From assembly GCF_017592335.1 (NCBI RefSeq), contig NZ_JACNMP010000007.1, positions 1 through 64,000 of the forward strand: a DNA stretch of 64,000 nt, in the 5' to 3' direction. Numbering within the stretch: the first letter of the stretch is position 1; each line of letters opens with the position of its first letter. Of the stretch, positions 1 to 7,947 are shown in pieces. Both the position numbers and the translations under genes were made by a program. Origin of the DNA: Pseudaestuariivita rosea (GTDB lineage: Bacteria; Pseudomonadota; Alphaproteobacteria; Rhodobacterales; Rhodobacteraceae). The notes beneath the pieces were generated by a model, which worked only from the letters and a program-made list of their open reading frames with translations, was not told the origin of the DNA and ran no database searches.

Positions 1-160
1 GATGCTCTTTGCTCACCTCAAACGCATTCTGGGACTGGGACGGCTGCGATTACGAGGACCGTGTGGCGCAAATGACGAATTCCTGCTCGCCGCCACCGCC
101 CAAAACCTCCGTAAATTAGCCAAGATCCTTCCCGCACCGCAGCAAACGTGCGAAGCCTGA
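1..160 (+). mobile_element. C-terminal end of an IS1182-like transposase (partial at left edge)
   Basis: An open frame entering from the left edge (codons from base 2) ends at the TGA at 158-160 and encodes 52 visible residues. They include FAHLKRILGLGRLRLRG and AQNLRKLAKIL, which resemble the C-terminal end of IS1182-type DDE transposases (a basic LKRILGLxRLRLRG stretch followed by an NL helix). The catalytic part would lie to the left, so it cannot be told whether the element is intact. A terminal inverted repeat should follow within tens of bases; the stretch CCACACTTTCTGCATCAGC near 190-208 is a candidate but its partner is outside the window. Confidence 0.6.
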
Positions 161-531
161 TAGAAAAGGCGCTCGCGCTCTGTTCAGAACCACACTTTCT
201 GCATCAGCAACACGTTGTTTTTCCACAGAATCGGCTCAAGATTATCTTTCGGTATGACGAACTTGCCCCGCACCTGACGGATGTGGATACCATGCGGCAG
301 CGCGGTTTGCTGCGGTTCGTCCGGTTTTTGCCCGCCATTCAAATCGCCCGCGTAATTGCAGCCCTTGGCGGGGCCGAAGACGAAAATCAGCTTTATATGG
401 CTTTGCGGCGCAAAAGGCTGGCGGGACGCTTTGCGCCGTCTGATACTGAAGTGGCTGCGTTACGGACACAGCTCGGGCCAAATCGTCGCCTGACACAACA
501 ACTGGATGCGATTTTGGGGGTGGGGCTTTAA
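148..531 (+). pseudogene. Hypothetical protein fragment cut by the adjacent insertion sequence
   Basis: An open frame of 127 codons starts at a GTG lying inside the last codons of the transposase, so its first 15-20 residues are probably insertion-sequence DNA read through. The rest (from about HVVFPQNRL on) is a plausible soluble protein tail with a charged helical segment (QLYMALRRKRLAG) and no membrane segment or motif I recognise. The frame has an in-frame stop upstream, and no convincing ribosome-binding site precedes the GTG. I read it as the 3' part of a gene whose start was removed by the insertion. A genuine short gene using an internal start is the alternative. Confidence 0.4.
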
Positions 532-541
532 TTAAATGTAA

Positions 542-1186
542 CTATTGCAGGTCGAGACGGATAATATCTTTAAGAGCATTGATCGGCACGACCACCAGCA
601 TTTGGTCGGTATCGAACTTAAGCTCAACCGGCCCGGTGGTTTCGTTTGATGTCCCCACGCGACCGCCGGGGGTGAAGTCTATGCCGTCGATCGGCCAGCG
701 CAGGCCGGTGGACTGGCCCTGAACCGGCCCCATTGGAAACAGGGAAAACACTGTACCCGGGGTCAGATCAAGCCTCAGGTGGCGGGGGCTGCGAAAGATG
801 ATGTCCTGATCGCCCACCAGAATACAGCCGCCCCGCCGCACCAGAACATTCAGCGTGGCCAGGGTGTGGTCGGTGCGTTTGCCCAGAAAACCGGTGGCCA
901 GCACCAGCGGGGCCGCGATGTTGCGCAGGGCCTTGTCAAAGTCCGTGCTGTCCTGTTCGGCGATGTGGAAAATCCTGTCTTGCGGGATCTGGGCGCGCAT
1001 CTGATCTGTCAGGCTGTCCATGTCACCGATCACCGCATCGGGCATCTGACCTGATTCCAAAACCGCCTGCGCACCACCGTCTGCCGCAACAATTCGGTTC
1101 CCAAACGTCAACAATTGATGCAGAATATGACTGTCAACCTGTCCGCCCCCTACTAAAATAACGGGCTTTTCAGAGGTAATGATCAT
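542..1186 (-). CDS. thiN: Thiamine pyrophosphokinase (thiamine diphosphokinase)
   Basis: A 214-residue cytoplasmic enzyme that transfers a pyrophosphate group from ATP to thiamine, giving the cofactor thiamine diphosphate; it allows salvage of thiamine. Family motifs are in order: ADGGA (residues 35-39), GDMDS (54-58, metal and nucleotide binding), DSTDFDKAL (79-87), RTDHTLATL (104-112, substrate site) and GTSNE (178-182). The length fits the bacterial ThiN/TPK family. It faces the hypothetical gene at 1334 across a 147-base divergent intergenic region. I saw no thiamine-box riboswitch core in that region. Homologues in this family are often next to thiamine transporters, which are absent here. 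Confidence 0.88.
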   Translation of the reverse strand: MIITSEKPVILVGGGQVDSHILHQLLTFGNRIVAADGGAQAVLESGQMPDAVIGDMDSLTDQMRAQIPQDRIFHIAEQDSTDFDKALRNIAAPLVLATGFLGKRTDHTLATLNVLVRRGGCILVGDQDIIFRSPRHLRLDLTPGTVFSLFPMGPVQGQSTGLRWPIDGIDFTPGGRVGTSNETTGPVELKFDTDQMLVVVPINALKDIIRLDLQ

Positions 1187-1333
1187 AGAAGTCCTTATTT
1201 TTGGCTGGTATTTTCACGAACTGAACATATTTAGGCCTTGAATTTAGTATCGAATGTATTTGTCGGCGCAATGGCTTTGTTTACCGGTTTTTGCGTTGTG
1301 CGCCAGGGGGCGTATTTGAAGAAGAGCTGAACT

Positions 1334-2773
1334 ATGTCGGATAATAAAGCAAAATTGACAGTGTCTTATGGCCCATTCTCTATCGTGTTTGAGGGGTTCG
1401 TTGATCCGTTCAAACCGATGACTGCCGTGGCCGATTTCATATCCGATCTGGTCGAAGATCAAAGCCTGCACAGCATCCGTATCGGGGACCATCTGCAGCA
1501 GATCACAGCGATCACGCAGCAAATCGCAGGGTTTGAGATTGAAGCCGATGCCACCGGCAACGCCCTGGTTCTGCGTGAAAAGGGCATCATCGGACTGGAC
1601 GCCATCCTTGCCGATGCAGTGCCCGAACCTGTGGTGCCGGCGCCTGCAAAAAACGATCTGCAGCCCATATTTGGTGCGAGGAAAGCGGCGACACGCCCCA
1701 AAGATCCGTCGGTTGATCAGGATATCAAATCGATCCTAAGCGCGATTTCGAAGTCCAAGATTGGGGCAGATGTTGCCCCCGAACCGATTGAGGTACCCGA
1801 AGAAGAAGCGCCCAAGACGTTAACCGACGTTGCGACCGATGACTGGACCGCACCAGGTGATTACGGCGACGACGATCAGAATCGGATCGTGTCGCAAGAC
1901 GCGCCAGCCAAAGCGCCCGCGCCTGGCGACGCGCAGGATGATATGCCAGCAAGCGAACCGGTCGTCGAAGACCCGGCCCCTGTTTCCGAAATCGTGGAAG
2001 CCCCCCAAAGCATCGAAGCCCCTGCGGCCGAACAGGTCGAGGCATCGGATACTGCTGCGGAAGCCCAGCCCGTAAAACCGGCACGTCCACGCTTTGATAC
2101 GATCGATGACGGCGCTGCGCGGGAAGAAATAATTTCACGTCTGTTCAAGACAACTGACCGACAGTTCGATGCCCCTGACACCGGGCGTCGCCAAAATGCA
2201 CTGGCCCATCTGAAGGCGGCTGTTGCCGTAACCTCGGCCGAACGTGAAGATGGCATCGAATGGGCCGAAGACACCGAAACATTGGATCATTATCGCGAAG
2301 ACCTGGCCCATGTGGTCGAAGGTAAGGATGATGAGCCGAAAAAGAAAAAACGCCTGGCCCCGCTAAAGCTGGTGGCCGAGAACCGCGTTGACGATACAAA
2401 CATCCGCAAACCTTTGCGCCCCAGTCGCGCGGCTGTTGATCTTTACGCACGCGTCAACGTGACCGAAGCCGATGCCGAAGGCTTTGCGACCTTTATCAGC
2501 GAACTGAACGGGCTTGATCTGCCCGATCTGATCGAGGCCGCCGGGGCCTACATCACCTATGTTCAAAATCAGGTCAACTTCACCCGACCACATGCACTGA
2601 AATACGTGGCCCTGCACCTGAAACGTGAAGGTTTTTCGCGCGAAGAGGCCCTGTGCGCCTTTGGCCAACTGCTGCGTGAAGGCAAGATCAGCAAGATCAA
2701 CGGTGGACAGTTTTCAATTTCGGAAAAAACACGCTTTCGCCCGACCGAACAACACCGCATCGCGGGTGAATAA
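1334..2773 (+). CDS. Hypothetical acidic Pro/Glu-rich protein with ordered N- and C-terminal domains
   Basis: I do not recognise this 479-residue protein. The N-terminal ~90 residues (starting MSDNKAKLTVSYGPFSIVFEG) look folded. Residues ~100-270 are Ala/Pro/Glu/Asp-rich with repeated APA, PEP and VED patterns and are likely disordered. The C-terminal ~120 residues again look globular and helical, with YVTYVQNQ-like and FSREEALCAFGQLLREGKI segments that could form a winged-helix-like fold followed by a basic tail. There is no signal peptide or membrane segment. The start ATG at 1334 lies a few bases after GAAGAG. It has its own promoter region and is followed by a stem-loop at 2825. The architecture suggests a scaffold or nucleic-acid-binding adaptor, but that is a guess. 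Confidence 0.6.
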   Translation: MSDNKAKLTVSYGPFSIVFEGFVDPFKPMTAVADFISDLVEDQSLHSIRIGDHLQQITAITQQIAGFEIEADATGNALVLREKGIIGLDAILADAVPEPVVPAPAKNDLQPIFGARKAATRPKDPSVDQDIKSILSAISKSKIGADVAPEPIEVPEEEAPKTLTDVATDDWTAPGDYGDDDQNRIVSQDAPAKAPAPGDAQDDMPASEPVVEDPAPVSEIVEAPQSIEAPAAEQVEASDTAAEAQPVKPARPRFDTIDDGAAREEIISRLFKTTDRQFDAPDTGRRQNALAHLKAAVAVTSAEREDGIEWAEDTETLDHYREDLAHVVEGKDDEPKKKKRLAPLKLVAENRVDDTNIRKPLRPSRAAVDLYARVNVTEADAEGFATFISELNGLDLPDLIEAAGAYITYVQNQVNFTRPHALKYVALHLKREGFSREEALCAFGQLLREGKISKINGGQFSISEKTRFRPTEQHRIAGE

Positions 2774-2824
2774 TCATTTGGATATGTGATCCCATCGGTT
2801 CACCCGAAACAATCTTCTGTTAAT

Positions 2825-2852
2825 CCCGATGCTCAGAAATACGCGCATCGGG
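2825..2852 (+). terminator. Stem-loop terminator-like element
   Basis: CCCGATGC (2825-2832) pairs perfectly with GCATCGGG (2845-2852) around a 12-base loop and is followed by GTTTAACCCC. It sits 50 bases after the stop of the hypothetical gene and before gamma-glutamyltransferase, so it probably ends the upstream transcript. The T tract is short. Confidence 0.5.
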
Positions 2853-2919
2853 GTTTAACCCCTTCTATTCGCGTGAAACTACGCTACTCTTCCCTCAGTT
2901 GAACGTGGGGGACAGCACT

Positions 2920-4713
2920 ATGATAATCAGAAAATTCATCTATCCGTTGGTCATCGGCTGCATGGCCTACTCGGCCCATGCGCAAGAGGCAGCGGATGCG
3001 GTTGAACCGGAAACAGCGGCAGAAACCGGCGCAGGGCAGGTGTCGCCCGCGGTTCAGGCCGCACTGGATGCCAAAGCGGCCGGGCAACCGGTTGAGGCCG
3101 ATACTTGGATGGTTGCGGCGGCCAACCCCCTGGCGGTCGAAGCCGGTGCGCGCGTGCTAGAGGCTGGCGGGTCCGCCGCCGATGCCATGGTCGCCGTGCA
3201 GGCGGTTTTGGGTTTGGTTGAACCCCAGTCGTCCGGTCTGGGCGGCGGCGCGTTTCTGGTCTGGTATGATGCCGCATCGGGCGAGGTGACCACACTGGAT
3301 GGCCGCGAAACCGCGCCACTGGCCGCGACGCCCACACTGTTTCAGGATGAAAACGGCGAACCGCTGGCGTTTTTCGATGCGGTGGTCGGGGGCCGGTCCG
3401 TTGGCACACCCGGCACACCCGCACTGATGGAGGAAGCCCATCGTCGTTGGGGCCGTGCCGATTGGGCGGGGCTTTTTGACGACGCGATCCGTCTGGCGGA
3501 TGAGGGGTTCGAGGTTTCGCCGCGTTTGGCATCTATGGTTGCAGGCGGGGAAGAACGGCTGTCGCGGTTTGCGCCCACCCGCGATTATTTCTTCCCGGGC
3601 GGGCAGGCGATTGCCGAAGGTGACACGCTGATAAACGCAGCCTATGCCGACACCCTGCGCACGATTGCGGCTTTGGGGTCTGAGGCTTTCTATACTGGAC
3701 CCATCGCCGAGGATATCGTGAAAACCGTGCGCACCGCGCCTGGTAATCCCGGTGTGCTGGCGCCTATTGATCTGGCGATCTATCAGGTCCGTGAACGCCC
3801 CGCCGTTTGTGTCGAATATCGCGACCACGATGTTTGTGGCATGGGTCCGCCGTCATCCGGCGCGCTGACTGTGGGGCAGACACTGGGGATGCTGAACAGC
3901 TATGATCTGGCGGCCTTGGGGGCTGACAGTGCCGAGGCGCTGCGCCTGATCGGCGATGCCTCACGCCTCGCCTTTGCTGACCGCGGTCGTTATATGGCCG
4001 ACAGCGATTTTGTTCCGATGCCGACGCAGGGGCTGGTGGACCCGGACTATCTGTCTGGCCGGGCCGAGCTGCTGTCGGGCGATGATGCCTTGCCCGAGGT
4101 CGCACCGGGTGAACCGGAATTCGACCACGCGCTGAACTGGGCCGATGATCAGTCGATCGAATTCCCCTCGACCTCGCATATCTCGATCGTCGATGCGGAG
4201 GGCAATGCGCTGTCGATGACGACGACGATTGAAAACGGCTTCGGGTCGCGCCTGATGGTGCGGGGGTTTTTGCTGAATAATGAGCTGACCGATTTTTCCT
4301 TCCGCACCCATGCCGATGGTGTGCCGATTGCGAACCGGTTGGAACCGGGCAAACGCCCAAGGTCCTCGATGTCGCCCACGATTGTGTTGCGGGATGGCGA
4401 ACCGGTGCTGGTCGTCGGATCGCCCGGCGGCAGCCGGATCATCGGCTATGTGACCAAGACGATCATCGCCCATCTGGACTGGGGTCTGGACGTGCAACAG
4501 GCCGTCGACCTGCCCCATTTCGTGAACCGCTTCGGCACCTATGATCTGGAACAGGGCACGCCTGCGGCGGAACAGCAGGCCGCGTTAGAGGGCCTGGGGT
4601 TTCAGGTCAACATCCGCGCTCTGACATCCGGTCTGCACGCAATCTCAATCGGTGAAGACGGACTACGCGGCGGTGCCGACCCGCGGCGTGAGGGGATTGC
4701 ATTGGGACAGTAA
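2920..4713 (+). CDS. ggt: Gamma-glutamyltransferase precursor
   Basis: A 597-residue periplasmic Ntn-hydrolase that cleaves the gamma-glutamyl bond of glutathione and related compounds and transfers the glutamyl group to water or amino acids. The ATG at 2920 is preferred over an upstream TTG because it starts a clean signal peptide (basic MIIRK, hydrophobic core, cleavage near AHAQ). The proenzyme is cut before the catalytic Thr418 in the motif TSHISIVDAEG, giving large and small subunits. NPLAVEAGARVLEAGGSAAD, SSGLGGGAF, PPSSGALTVGQ and GSPGGSRI are family signatures. The gene appears monocistronic. Role inferred: glutathione turnover or scavenging of gamma-glutamyl peptides. Confidence 0.93.
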   Translation: MIIRKFIYPLVIGCMAYSAHAQEAADAVEPETAAETGAGQVSPAVQAALDAKAAGQPVEADTWMVAAANPLAVEAGARVLEAGGSAADAMVAVQAVLGLVEPQSSGLGGGAFLVWYDAASGEVTTLDGRETAPLAATPTLFQDENGEPLAFFDAVVGGRSVGTPGTPALMEEAHRRWGRADWAGLFDDAIRLADEGFEVSPRLASMVAGGEERLSRFAPTRDYFFPGGQAIAEGDTLINAAYADTLRTIAALGSEAFYTGPIAEDIVKTVRTAPGNPGVLAPIDLAIYQVRERPAVCVEYRDHDVCGMGPPSSGALTVGQTLGMLNSYDLAALGADSAEALRLIGDASRLAFADRGRYMADSDFVPMPTQGLVDPDYLSGRAELLSGDDALPEVAPGEPEFDHALNWADDQSIEFPSTSHISIVDAEGNALSMTTTIENGFGSRLMVRGFLLNNELTDFSFRTHADGVPIANRLEPGKRPRSSMSPTIVLRDGEPVLVVGSPGGSRIIGYVTKTIIAHLDWGLDVQQAVDLPHFVNRFGTYDLEQGTPAAEQQAALEGLGFQVNIRALTSGLHAISIGEDGLRGGADPRREGIALGQ

Positions 4714-4746
4714 CTGCGGCAGGAACCGCTTGCGATGCTGCCGCAG
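4714..4746 (+). terminator. Stem-loop after gamma-glutamyltransferase
   Basis: CTGCGGCAG (4714-4722) pairs with CTGCCGCAG (4738-4746) directly after the ggt stop codon. The T tract is poor, so it may act as an RNA-stabilising 3' hairpin rather than a full intrinsic terminator. Confidence 0.45.
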
Positions 4747-4798
4747 CCGTGGCAGCATTTCAAAGCAGCTATCTATCTTAAGTTCTTGTGATGCAATC

Positions 4799-5623
4799 AT
4801 GAAATTAAGATTTAGGAATTTAGTCTATTTTGGGATTGGCGCTGCTTTCGGTATGTCTGTGGCGGTGTTTGCAACGATTTTGGCGCAGTCATATTTATTT
4901 GGCTCTTCGAAGCGCAATGATGTTTTGGTCTTGAGATTGAATGAAGCAAATCAGGTAATGACCACGGAGCAAATTCTAGCCGAGCACGGAACATCAATAG
5001 AACAGTTGCAGGACCAAGCCGCCAATTTTACCCGTTGTATGCTTGAAGGTGGGCCAGACTGTGAAGTACAGCCAATTCGTCAAATAGAACCTCCTGATAT
5101 AGAAATACCAATTGTTACACAACCTTTACAACCAATCGAAAGGCGAGAAACGCACAGACTATTGTCTGGTCCACCTTGGCCAGAATGCCTTGCAATACGA
5201 GATATTCCAGAATGGACATCACCAATCGAAATTGCCGAAATTACAATAGGATGTACGAAAGCCGAAGAATGGAAAAAAGCAGCGCATCTGCGTCACTTTC
5301 TTAATGAGCTTATAATGTACGATGCGGAACGTCTGAAGCTACATCCAAATATTGAACTCATTGAAGAAGTTGAAAATCAGACAAAGCAACAAGAAAGAGA
5401 AGCGATGCGTCCTATCTGGCGGGCGATTGCACAAGGCGAGGAGAACCCTACAGAACTCTTTGAGCTATGTCTGGAAATACGTTTCTTTGGTATACCGAGG
5501 CATCCGCCAGAATGGATGTATATGAATAATTGGACAGACTTACCCGAGAATCATATTGAATCAGAAGTTATCGATTGGTTTGATTTTCTGAGAGAACCAT
5601 CATCCTTGCGCTGCAGTTTTTAA
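4799..5623 (+). CDS. Hypothetical membrane-anchored protein of AT-rich composition
   Basis: I do not recognise this 274-residue protein. The ATG at 4799 is chosen because it starts a basic N-terminus (MKLRFRN) followed by one hydrophobic helix (about residues 8-30, FGIGAAFGMSVAVFATILA). The remaining ~240 residues would be a soluble domain, with a Pro/Gln-rich linker (IEPPDIEIPIVTQPLQPIE) and several cysteines (CMLEGGPDC, CLAI, GCTKAEEW, ELCLEI). A Glu/Gln-rich helix around residues 195-215 may be a coiled coil. Codon use is clearly more AT-rich than its neighbours ggt and ettA (many ATA, TTA and AGA codons), which suggests recent acquisition. A single-pass inner membrane protein with a periplasmic domain is the likely topology. 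Confidence 0.6.
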   Translation: MKLRFRNLVYFGIGAAFGMSVAVFATILAQSYLFGSSKRNDVLVLRLNEANQVMTTEQILAEHGTSIEQLQDQAANFTRCMLEGGPDCEVQPIRQIEPPDIEIPIVTQPLQPIERRETHRLLSGPPWPECLAIRDIPEWTSPIEIAEITIGCTKAEEWKKAAHLRHFLNELIMYDAERLKLHPNIELIEEVENQTKQQEREAMRPIWRAIAQGEENPTELFELCLEIRFFGIPRHPPEWMYMNNWTDLPENHIESEVIDWFDFLREPSSLRCSF

Positions 5624-5751
5624 GCTAGCAGTCCCACTTTGGCAGTCTTGCAAAAAGCTGAAATCACTCTAACCGCCCGTTGTCTGCCCCCGCCGAACCG
5701 GCTATCTAGCGCAGCAACACACACGATACACCTATGCAGGAGATCCCCCCG

Positions 5752-7407
5752 ATGGCGGCTTATCAGTATGTCTACCACATGGACGGCGTGTCCAAGACCT
5801 ATCCCGGTGGCAAAAAATGCTTTGAAAACATCCGCCTGTCCTTCCTGCCGGGCGTCAAGATCGGCGTTGTGGGGGTCAACGGCGCGGGTAAATCCACCCT
5901 GCTGCGCATCATGGCGGGCATCGACACGGATTTCACCGGTGAGGCCTGGGCGGCCGAAGGGGCACATGTGGGATATCTGCCGCAGGAACCCGAACTGGAC
6001 CCGTCACTGGACGTGCGCGGCAACGTCATGCTGGGGGTGAAGCCCAAGAAAGACATCCTGGATCGCTATAACGAACTGGCGATGAACTATTCCGATGAAA
6101 CGGCCGAGGAAATGGCCGAACTGCAGGACAAGATCGACGCGGAAAACCTGTGGGATCTGGACAGCCAGATCGATGTCAGTATGGAGGCCCTGCGCTGTCC
6201 CCCCGATGACGCCGACGTCACGACCCTGTCAGGTGGCGAAAAGCGCCGCGTCGCACTGTGTAAACTGCTGCTGGAACAGCCCGATATGCTGCTGCTGGAC
6301 GAACCGACCAACCACCTGGACGCCGAAACCATCGCGTGGCTGCAGCAGCATTTGATTGATTACAAAGGCACAATTCTGATCGTCACCCACGACCGCTATT
6401 TTCTGGATGATATTACGGGCTGGATTCTGGAACTGGATCGCGGCAGCGGTATTCCGTATGAGGGCAACTATTCCGCCTGGTTGGAACAAAAGGCCAAGCG
6501 TCTGGAACAGGAAGCGCGCGAGGATAAATCCAAGCAGAAAACGCTGGAGCGCGAACTGGAATGGATGCGCCAGTCGCCCAAGGCGCGGCAGGCCAAATCC
6601 AAGGCCCGGATCAACGCCTATAACGATCTGGCAAACCAGTCGGAAAAGGAAAAGCTGAGCCGCGCGCAGATCATCATCCCCAATGGCCCCCGTCTGGGCG
6701 GCAAGGTGATTGAGGTTGAGAACCTGAAAAAAGCCATGGGCGACAAGCTGTTGATCGAAGATCTCAGCTTTGCGCTGCCGCCCGGTGGTATTGTCGGCGT
6801 CATCGGCCCCAATGGTGCGGGCAAAACCACGCTGTTCCGTATGCTGACAGGGCAAGAACAACCGGACGAAGGCACAGTGACCTATGGTGACACGGTGCAG
6901 TTGGCCTATGTCGATCAGTCCCGCGATGCGCTGGATGCGAATAAAACCGTGTGGGAGGAAATCTCGGGCGGGGGCGAGGTGATCCAACTGGGTGATGCGC
7001 AAATGAACAGCCGCGCCTATTGCTCGGCCTTTAACTTCAAGGGCGGCGACCAGCAGAAAAAGGTGGGGCTTTTGTCTGGCGGGGAACGCAACCGGGTGCA
7101 TATGGCGAAACTGCTGCGATCGGGCGGGAATGTGCTGCTGCTGGACGAACCGACCAACGACCTTGACGTCGAAACCCTGCGCGCCCTGGAAGACGCGCTT
7201 GTCGATTTCGCGGGCTGCGCCGTGGTTATCAGCCACGACCGCTTTTTCCTGGACCGCATCTGCACGCACATCCTGGCATTCGAGGGCGAGGCCCATGTGG
7301 AATGGTTCGAGGGCAATTTCGAGGACTACGAAGAGGATAAAAAACGCAGGCTTGGTCCCGATGCGGTCGAGCCGAAGCGGATCAAGTATAAGAAGTTTGC
7401 GAGGTGA
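5752..7407 (+). CDS. ettA: Energy-dependent translational throttle protein EttA (ABC-F ATPase)
   Basis: A 551-residue soluble ABC-F protein with two ATPase cassettes and no membrane part. EttA binds the ribosomal E site and gates entry into the elongation cycle according to the ATP/ADP ratio. The first cassette has [20 protein letters not shown] and [11 protein letters not shown]; the second has [18 protein letters not shown] and [11 protein letters not shown]. The linker between them is rich in Lys/Arg ([20 protein letters not shown]), as in EttA, and the C-terminal KRIKYKKF is typical. The ATG at 5752 follows AGGAG at 5738; an in-frame ATG at 5734 is less likely because it lies before that site. 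The gene is followed by the unusual structured region at 7423-7847. Confidence 0.93.
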   Translation: MAAYQYVYHMDGVSKTYPGGKKCFENIRLSFLPGVKIGVVGVNGAGKSTLLRIMAGIDTDFTGEAWAAEGAHVGYLPQEPELDPSLDVRGNVMLGVKPKKDILDRYNELAMNYSDETAEEMAELQDKIDAENLWDLDSQIDVSMEALRCPPDDADVTTLSGGEKRRVALCKLLLEQPDMLLLDEPTNHLDAETIAWLQQHLIDYKGTILIVTHDRYFLDDITGWILELDRGSGIPYEGNYSAWLEQKAKRLEQEAREDKSKQKTLERELEWMRQSPKARQAKSKARINAYNDLANQSEKEKLSRAQIIIPNGPRLGGKVIEVENLKKAMGDKLLIEDLSFALPPGGIVGVIGPNGAGKTTLFRMLTGQEQPDEGTVTYGDTVQLAYVDQSRDALDANKTVWEEISGGGEVIQLGDAQMNSRAYCSAFNFKGGDQQKKVGLLSGGERNRVHMAKLLRSGGNVLLLDEPTNDLDVETLRALEDALVDFAGCAVVISHDRFFLDRICTHILAFEGEAHVEWFEGNFEDYEEDKKRRLGPDAVEPKRIKYKKFAR

Positions 7408-7422
7408 TTTGCTGTCAAGGGG

Positions 7423-7450
7423 TTGCGATTTTCTGTTTTGTAGCTACTAT
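7423..7450 (+). promoter_or_regulatory. Candidate sigma-70 promoter of the structured RNA
   Basis: TTGCGA (7423-7428) and TACTAT (7445-7450) are spaced by 16 bases, just after the ettA stop codon. Transcription would start near 7457 and run through the series of helices to the terminator at 7824-7847, giving an RNA of about 390 bases. This is a match by eye to the consensus only. Confidence 0.45.
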
Positions 7451-7456
7451 ATAGAG

Positions 7457-7724
7457 CATGGCGTAAGCAGGCCCTCCAAAGTAGTCTTTGGGCGCACCCA
7501 CTTACGAGGTAGCGCTTAGCAGCGCTGTGTGGAACTTAGCTAAGTTCTGCTAAGGTCGTCCGGGTAAACCCTTACTCTTTAGTAAGGACAATTATAGCGG
7601 GTAGCGATCGAGGCTATATCCAATCGGCCGTAGAGATATAGCAAACCGCCGTTTAAGGGGCGGTATATAAGTACTGAGCGAATTTTAATCGCTCAACCGG
7701 TTGAGCTTCGCAATGGAGAAACCC
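7457..7724 (+). ncRNA. Densely structured RNA region: 5' leader of the 31-codon ORF or a non-coding RNA
   Basis: No gene fits here, but complementary arms follow one another closely. CGTAAG (7462-7467) pairs with CTTACG (7501-7506) around an inner CCAAAG/CTTTGG hairpin (7476-7491). AGCGCT occurs at 7511 and 7521 (self-complementary pair). A perfect 16-base palindrome GAACTTAGCTAAGTTC occupies 7532-7547. CCTTACT/AGTAAGG is at 7570-7587. TATAGC/GCTATA (7593-7618) competes with GCTATATC/GATATAGC (7613-7642). ACCGCC/GGCGGT is at 7645-7664. TGAGCGA/TCGCTCA (7675-7695) competes with a palindrome at 7691-7706. The composition is more AT-rich than the flanking genes. It does not match the tmRNA, RNase P, SRP or 6S cores I know. 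Confidence 0.55.
7675..7706 (+). promoter_or_regulatory. Two mutually exclusive hairpins just upstream of a ribosome-binding site
   Basis: TGAGCGA (7675-7681) pairs with TCGCTCA (7689-7695). The bases GCTCA of the second arm also form part of the perfect 16-base palindrome GCTCAACCGGTTGAGC (7691-7706). Only one hairpin can form at a time. The GGAG site of the 31-codon ORF starts nine bases later (7715), so switching between the two could affect translation. Confidence 0.5.
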
Positions 7725-7820
7725 ATGCGAAAATTGACCCGAATATTGGGCAATATGTCCTATGGCGATGCCATCGGTACAATTGCTTTAGTACTAACAA
7801 TTATAGGATTTTTCCTATAA
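7725..7820 (+). CDS. 31-residue hydrophobic micro-protein (candidate leader peptide or type I toxin)
   Basis: An ATG at 7725, seven bases after GGAG, opens a 31-codon frame ending in TAA at 7818. The N-terminal half is basic (MRKLTRILGNMS); the C-terminal half is an uninterrupted hydrophobic helix (IGTIALVLTIIGFFL) long enough to insert in a membrane. A strong intrinsic terminator begins four bases after the stop. Small size, one membrane helix, basic N-terminus, a heavily structured leader and a private terminator are all features of type I toxins and of some small stress peptides. I do not recognise a family. The alternative is that this is the chance-coding 3' end of a non-coding RNA. Confidence 0.5.
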   Translation: MRKLTRILGNMSYGDAIGTIALVLTIIGFFL

Positions 7821-7823
7821 TTT

Positions 7824-7847
7824 GGGCGGTCAATAGACCGCCCTTTC
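7824..7847 (+). terminator. Intrinsic terminator of the micro-protein transcript
   Basis: GGGCGGTC (7824-7831) and GACCGCCC (7836-7843) form a perfect 8-bp stem with an AATA loop, followed by TTTCTATT. It lies four bases after the stop of the 31-codon ORF. Confidence 0.85.
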
Positions 7848-7947
7848 TATTAAATAACTAACGATTGTGGTCAGAGAAACGTCCGTCAAATAATCAGGCT
7901 GGTCGTTCCGTTGTGTACTGTAGCATATAAAATACACAGGACCACGT

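Noticed and set aside
1187-1333. Thiamine-pyrophosphate riboswitch before thiN
   Set aside because: The conserved thi-box core (CUGAGA and the second conserved loop) is not visible on either strand.
2899-2919. TTG at 2899 as start of gamma-glutamyltransferase
   Set aside because: It would add seven polar residues before a complete signal peptide that starts at the ATG at 2920.
6229-7296. A 355-codon minus-strand frame opposite ettA
   Set aside because: The opposite strand carries the ABC-F cassettes with intact Walker motifs; the antisense product has no family features.
7457-7847. tmRNA, RNase P RNA, SRP RNA or 6S RNA in the structured region
   Set aside because: None of the conserved cores of these RNAs that I know could be found, and the region ends with a coding-like frame.
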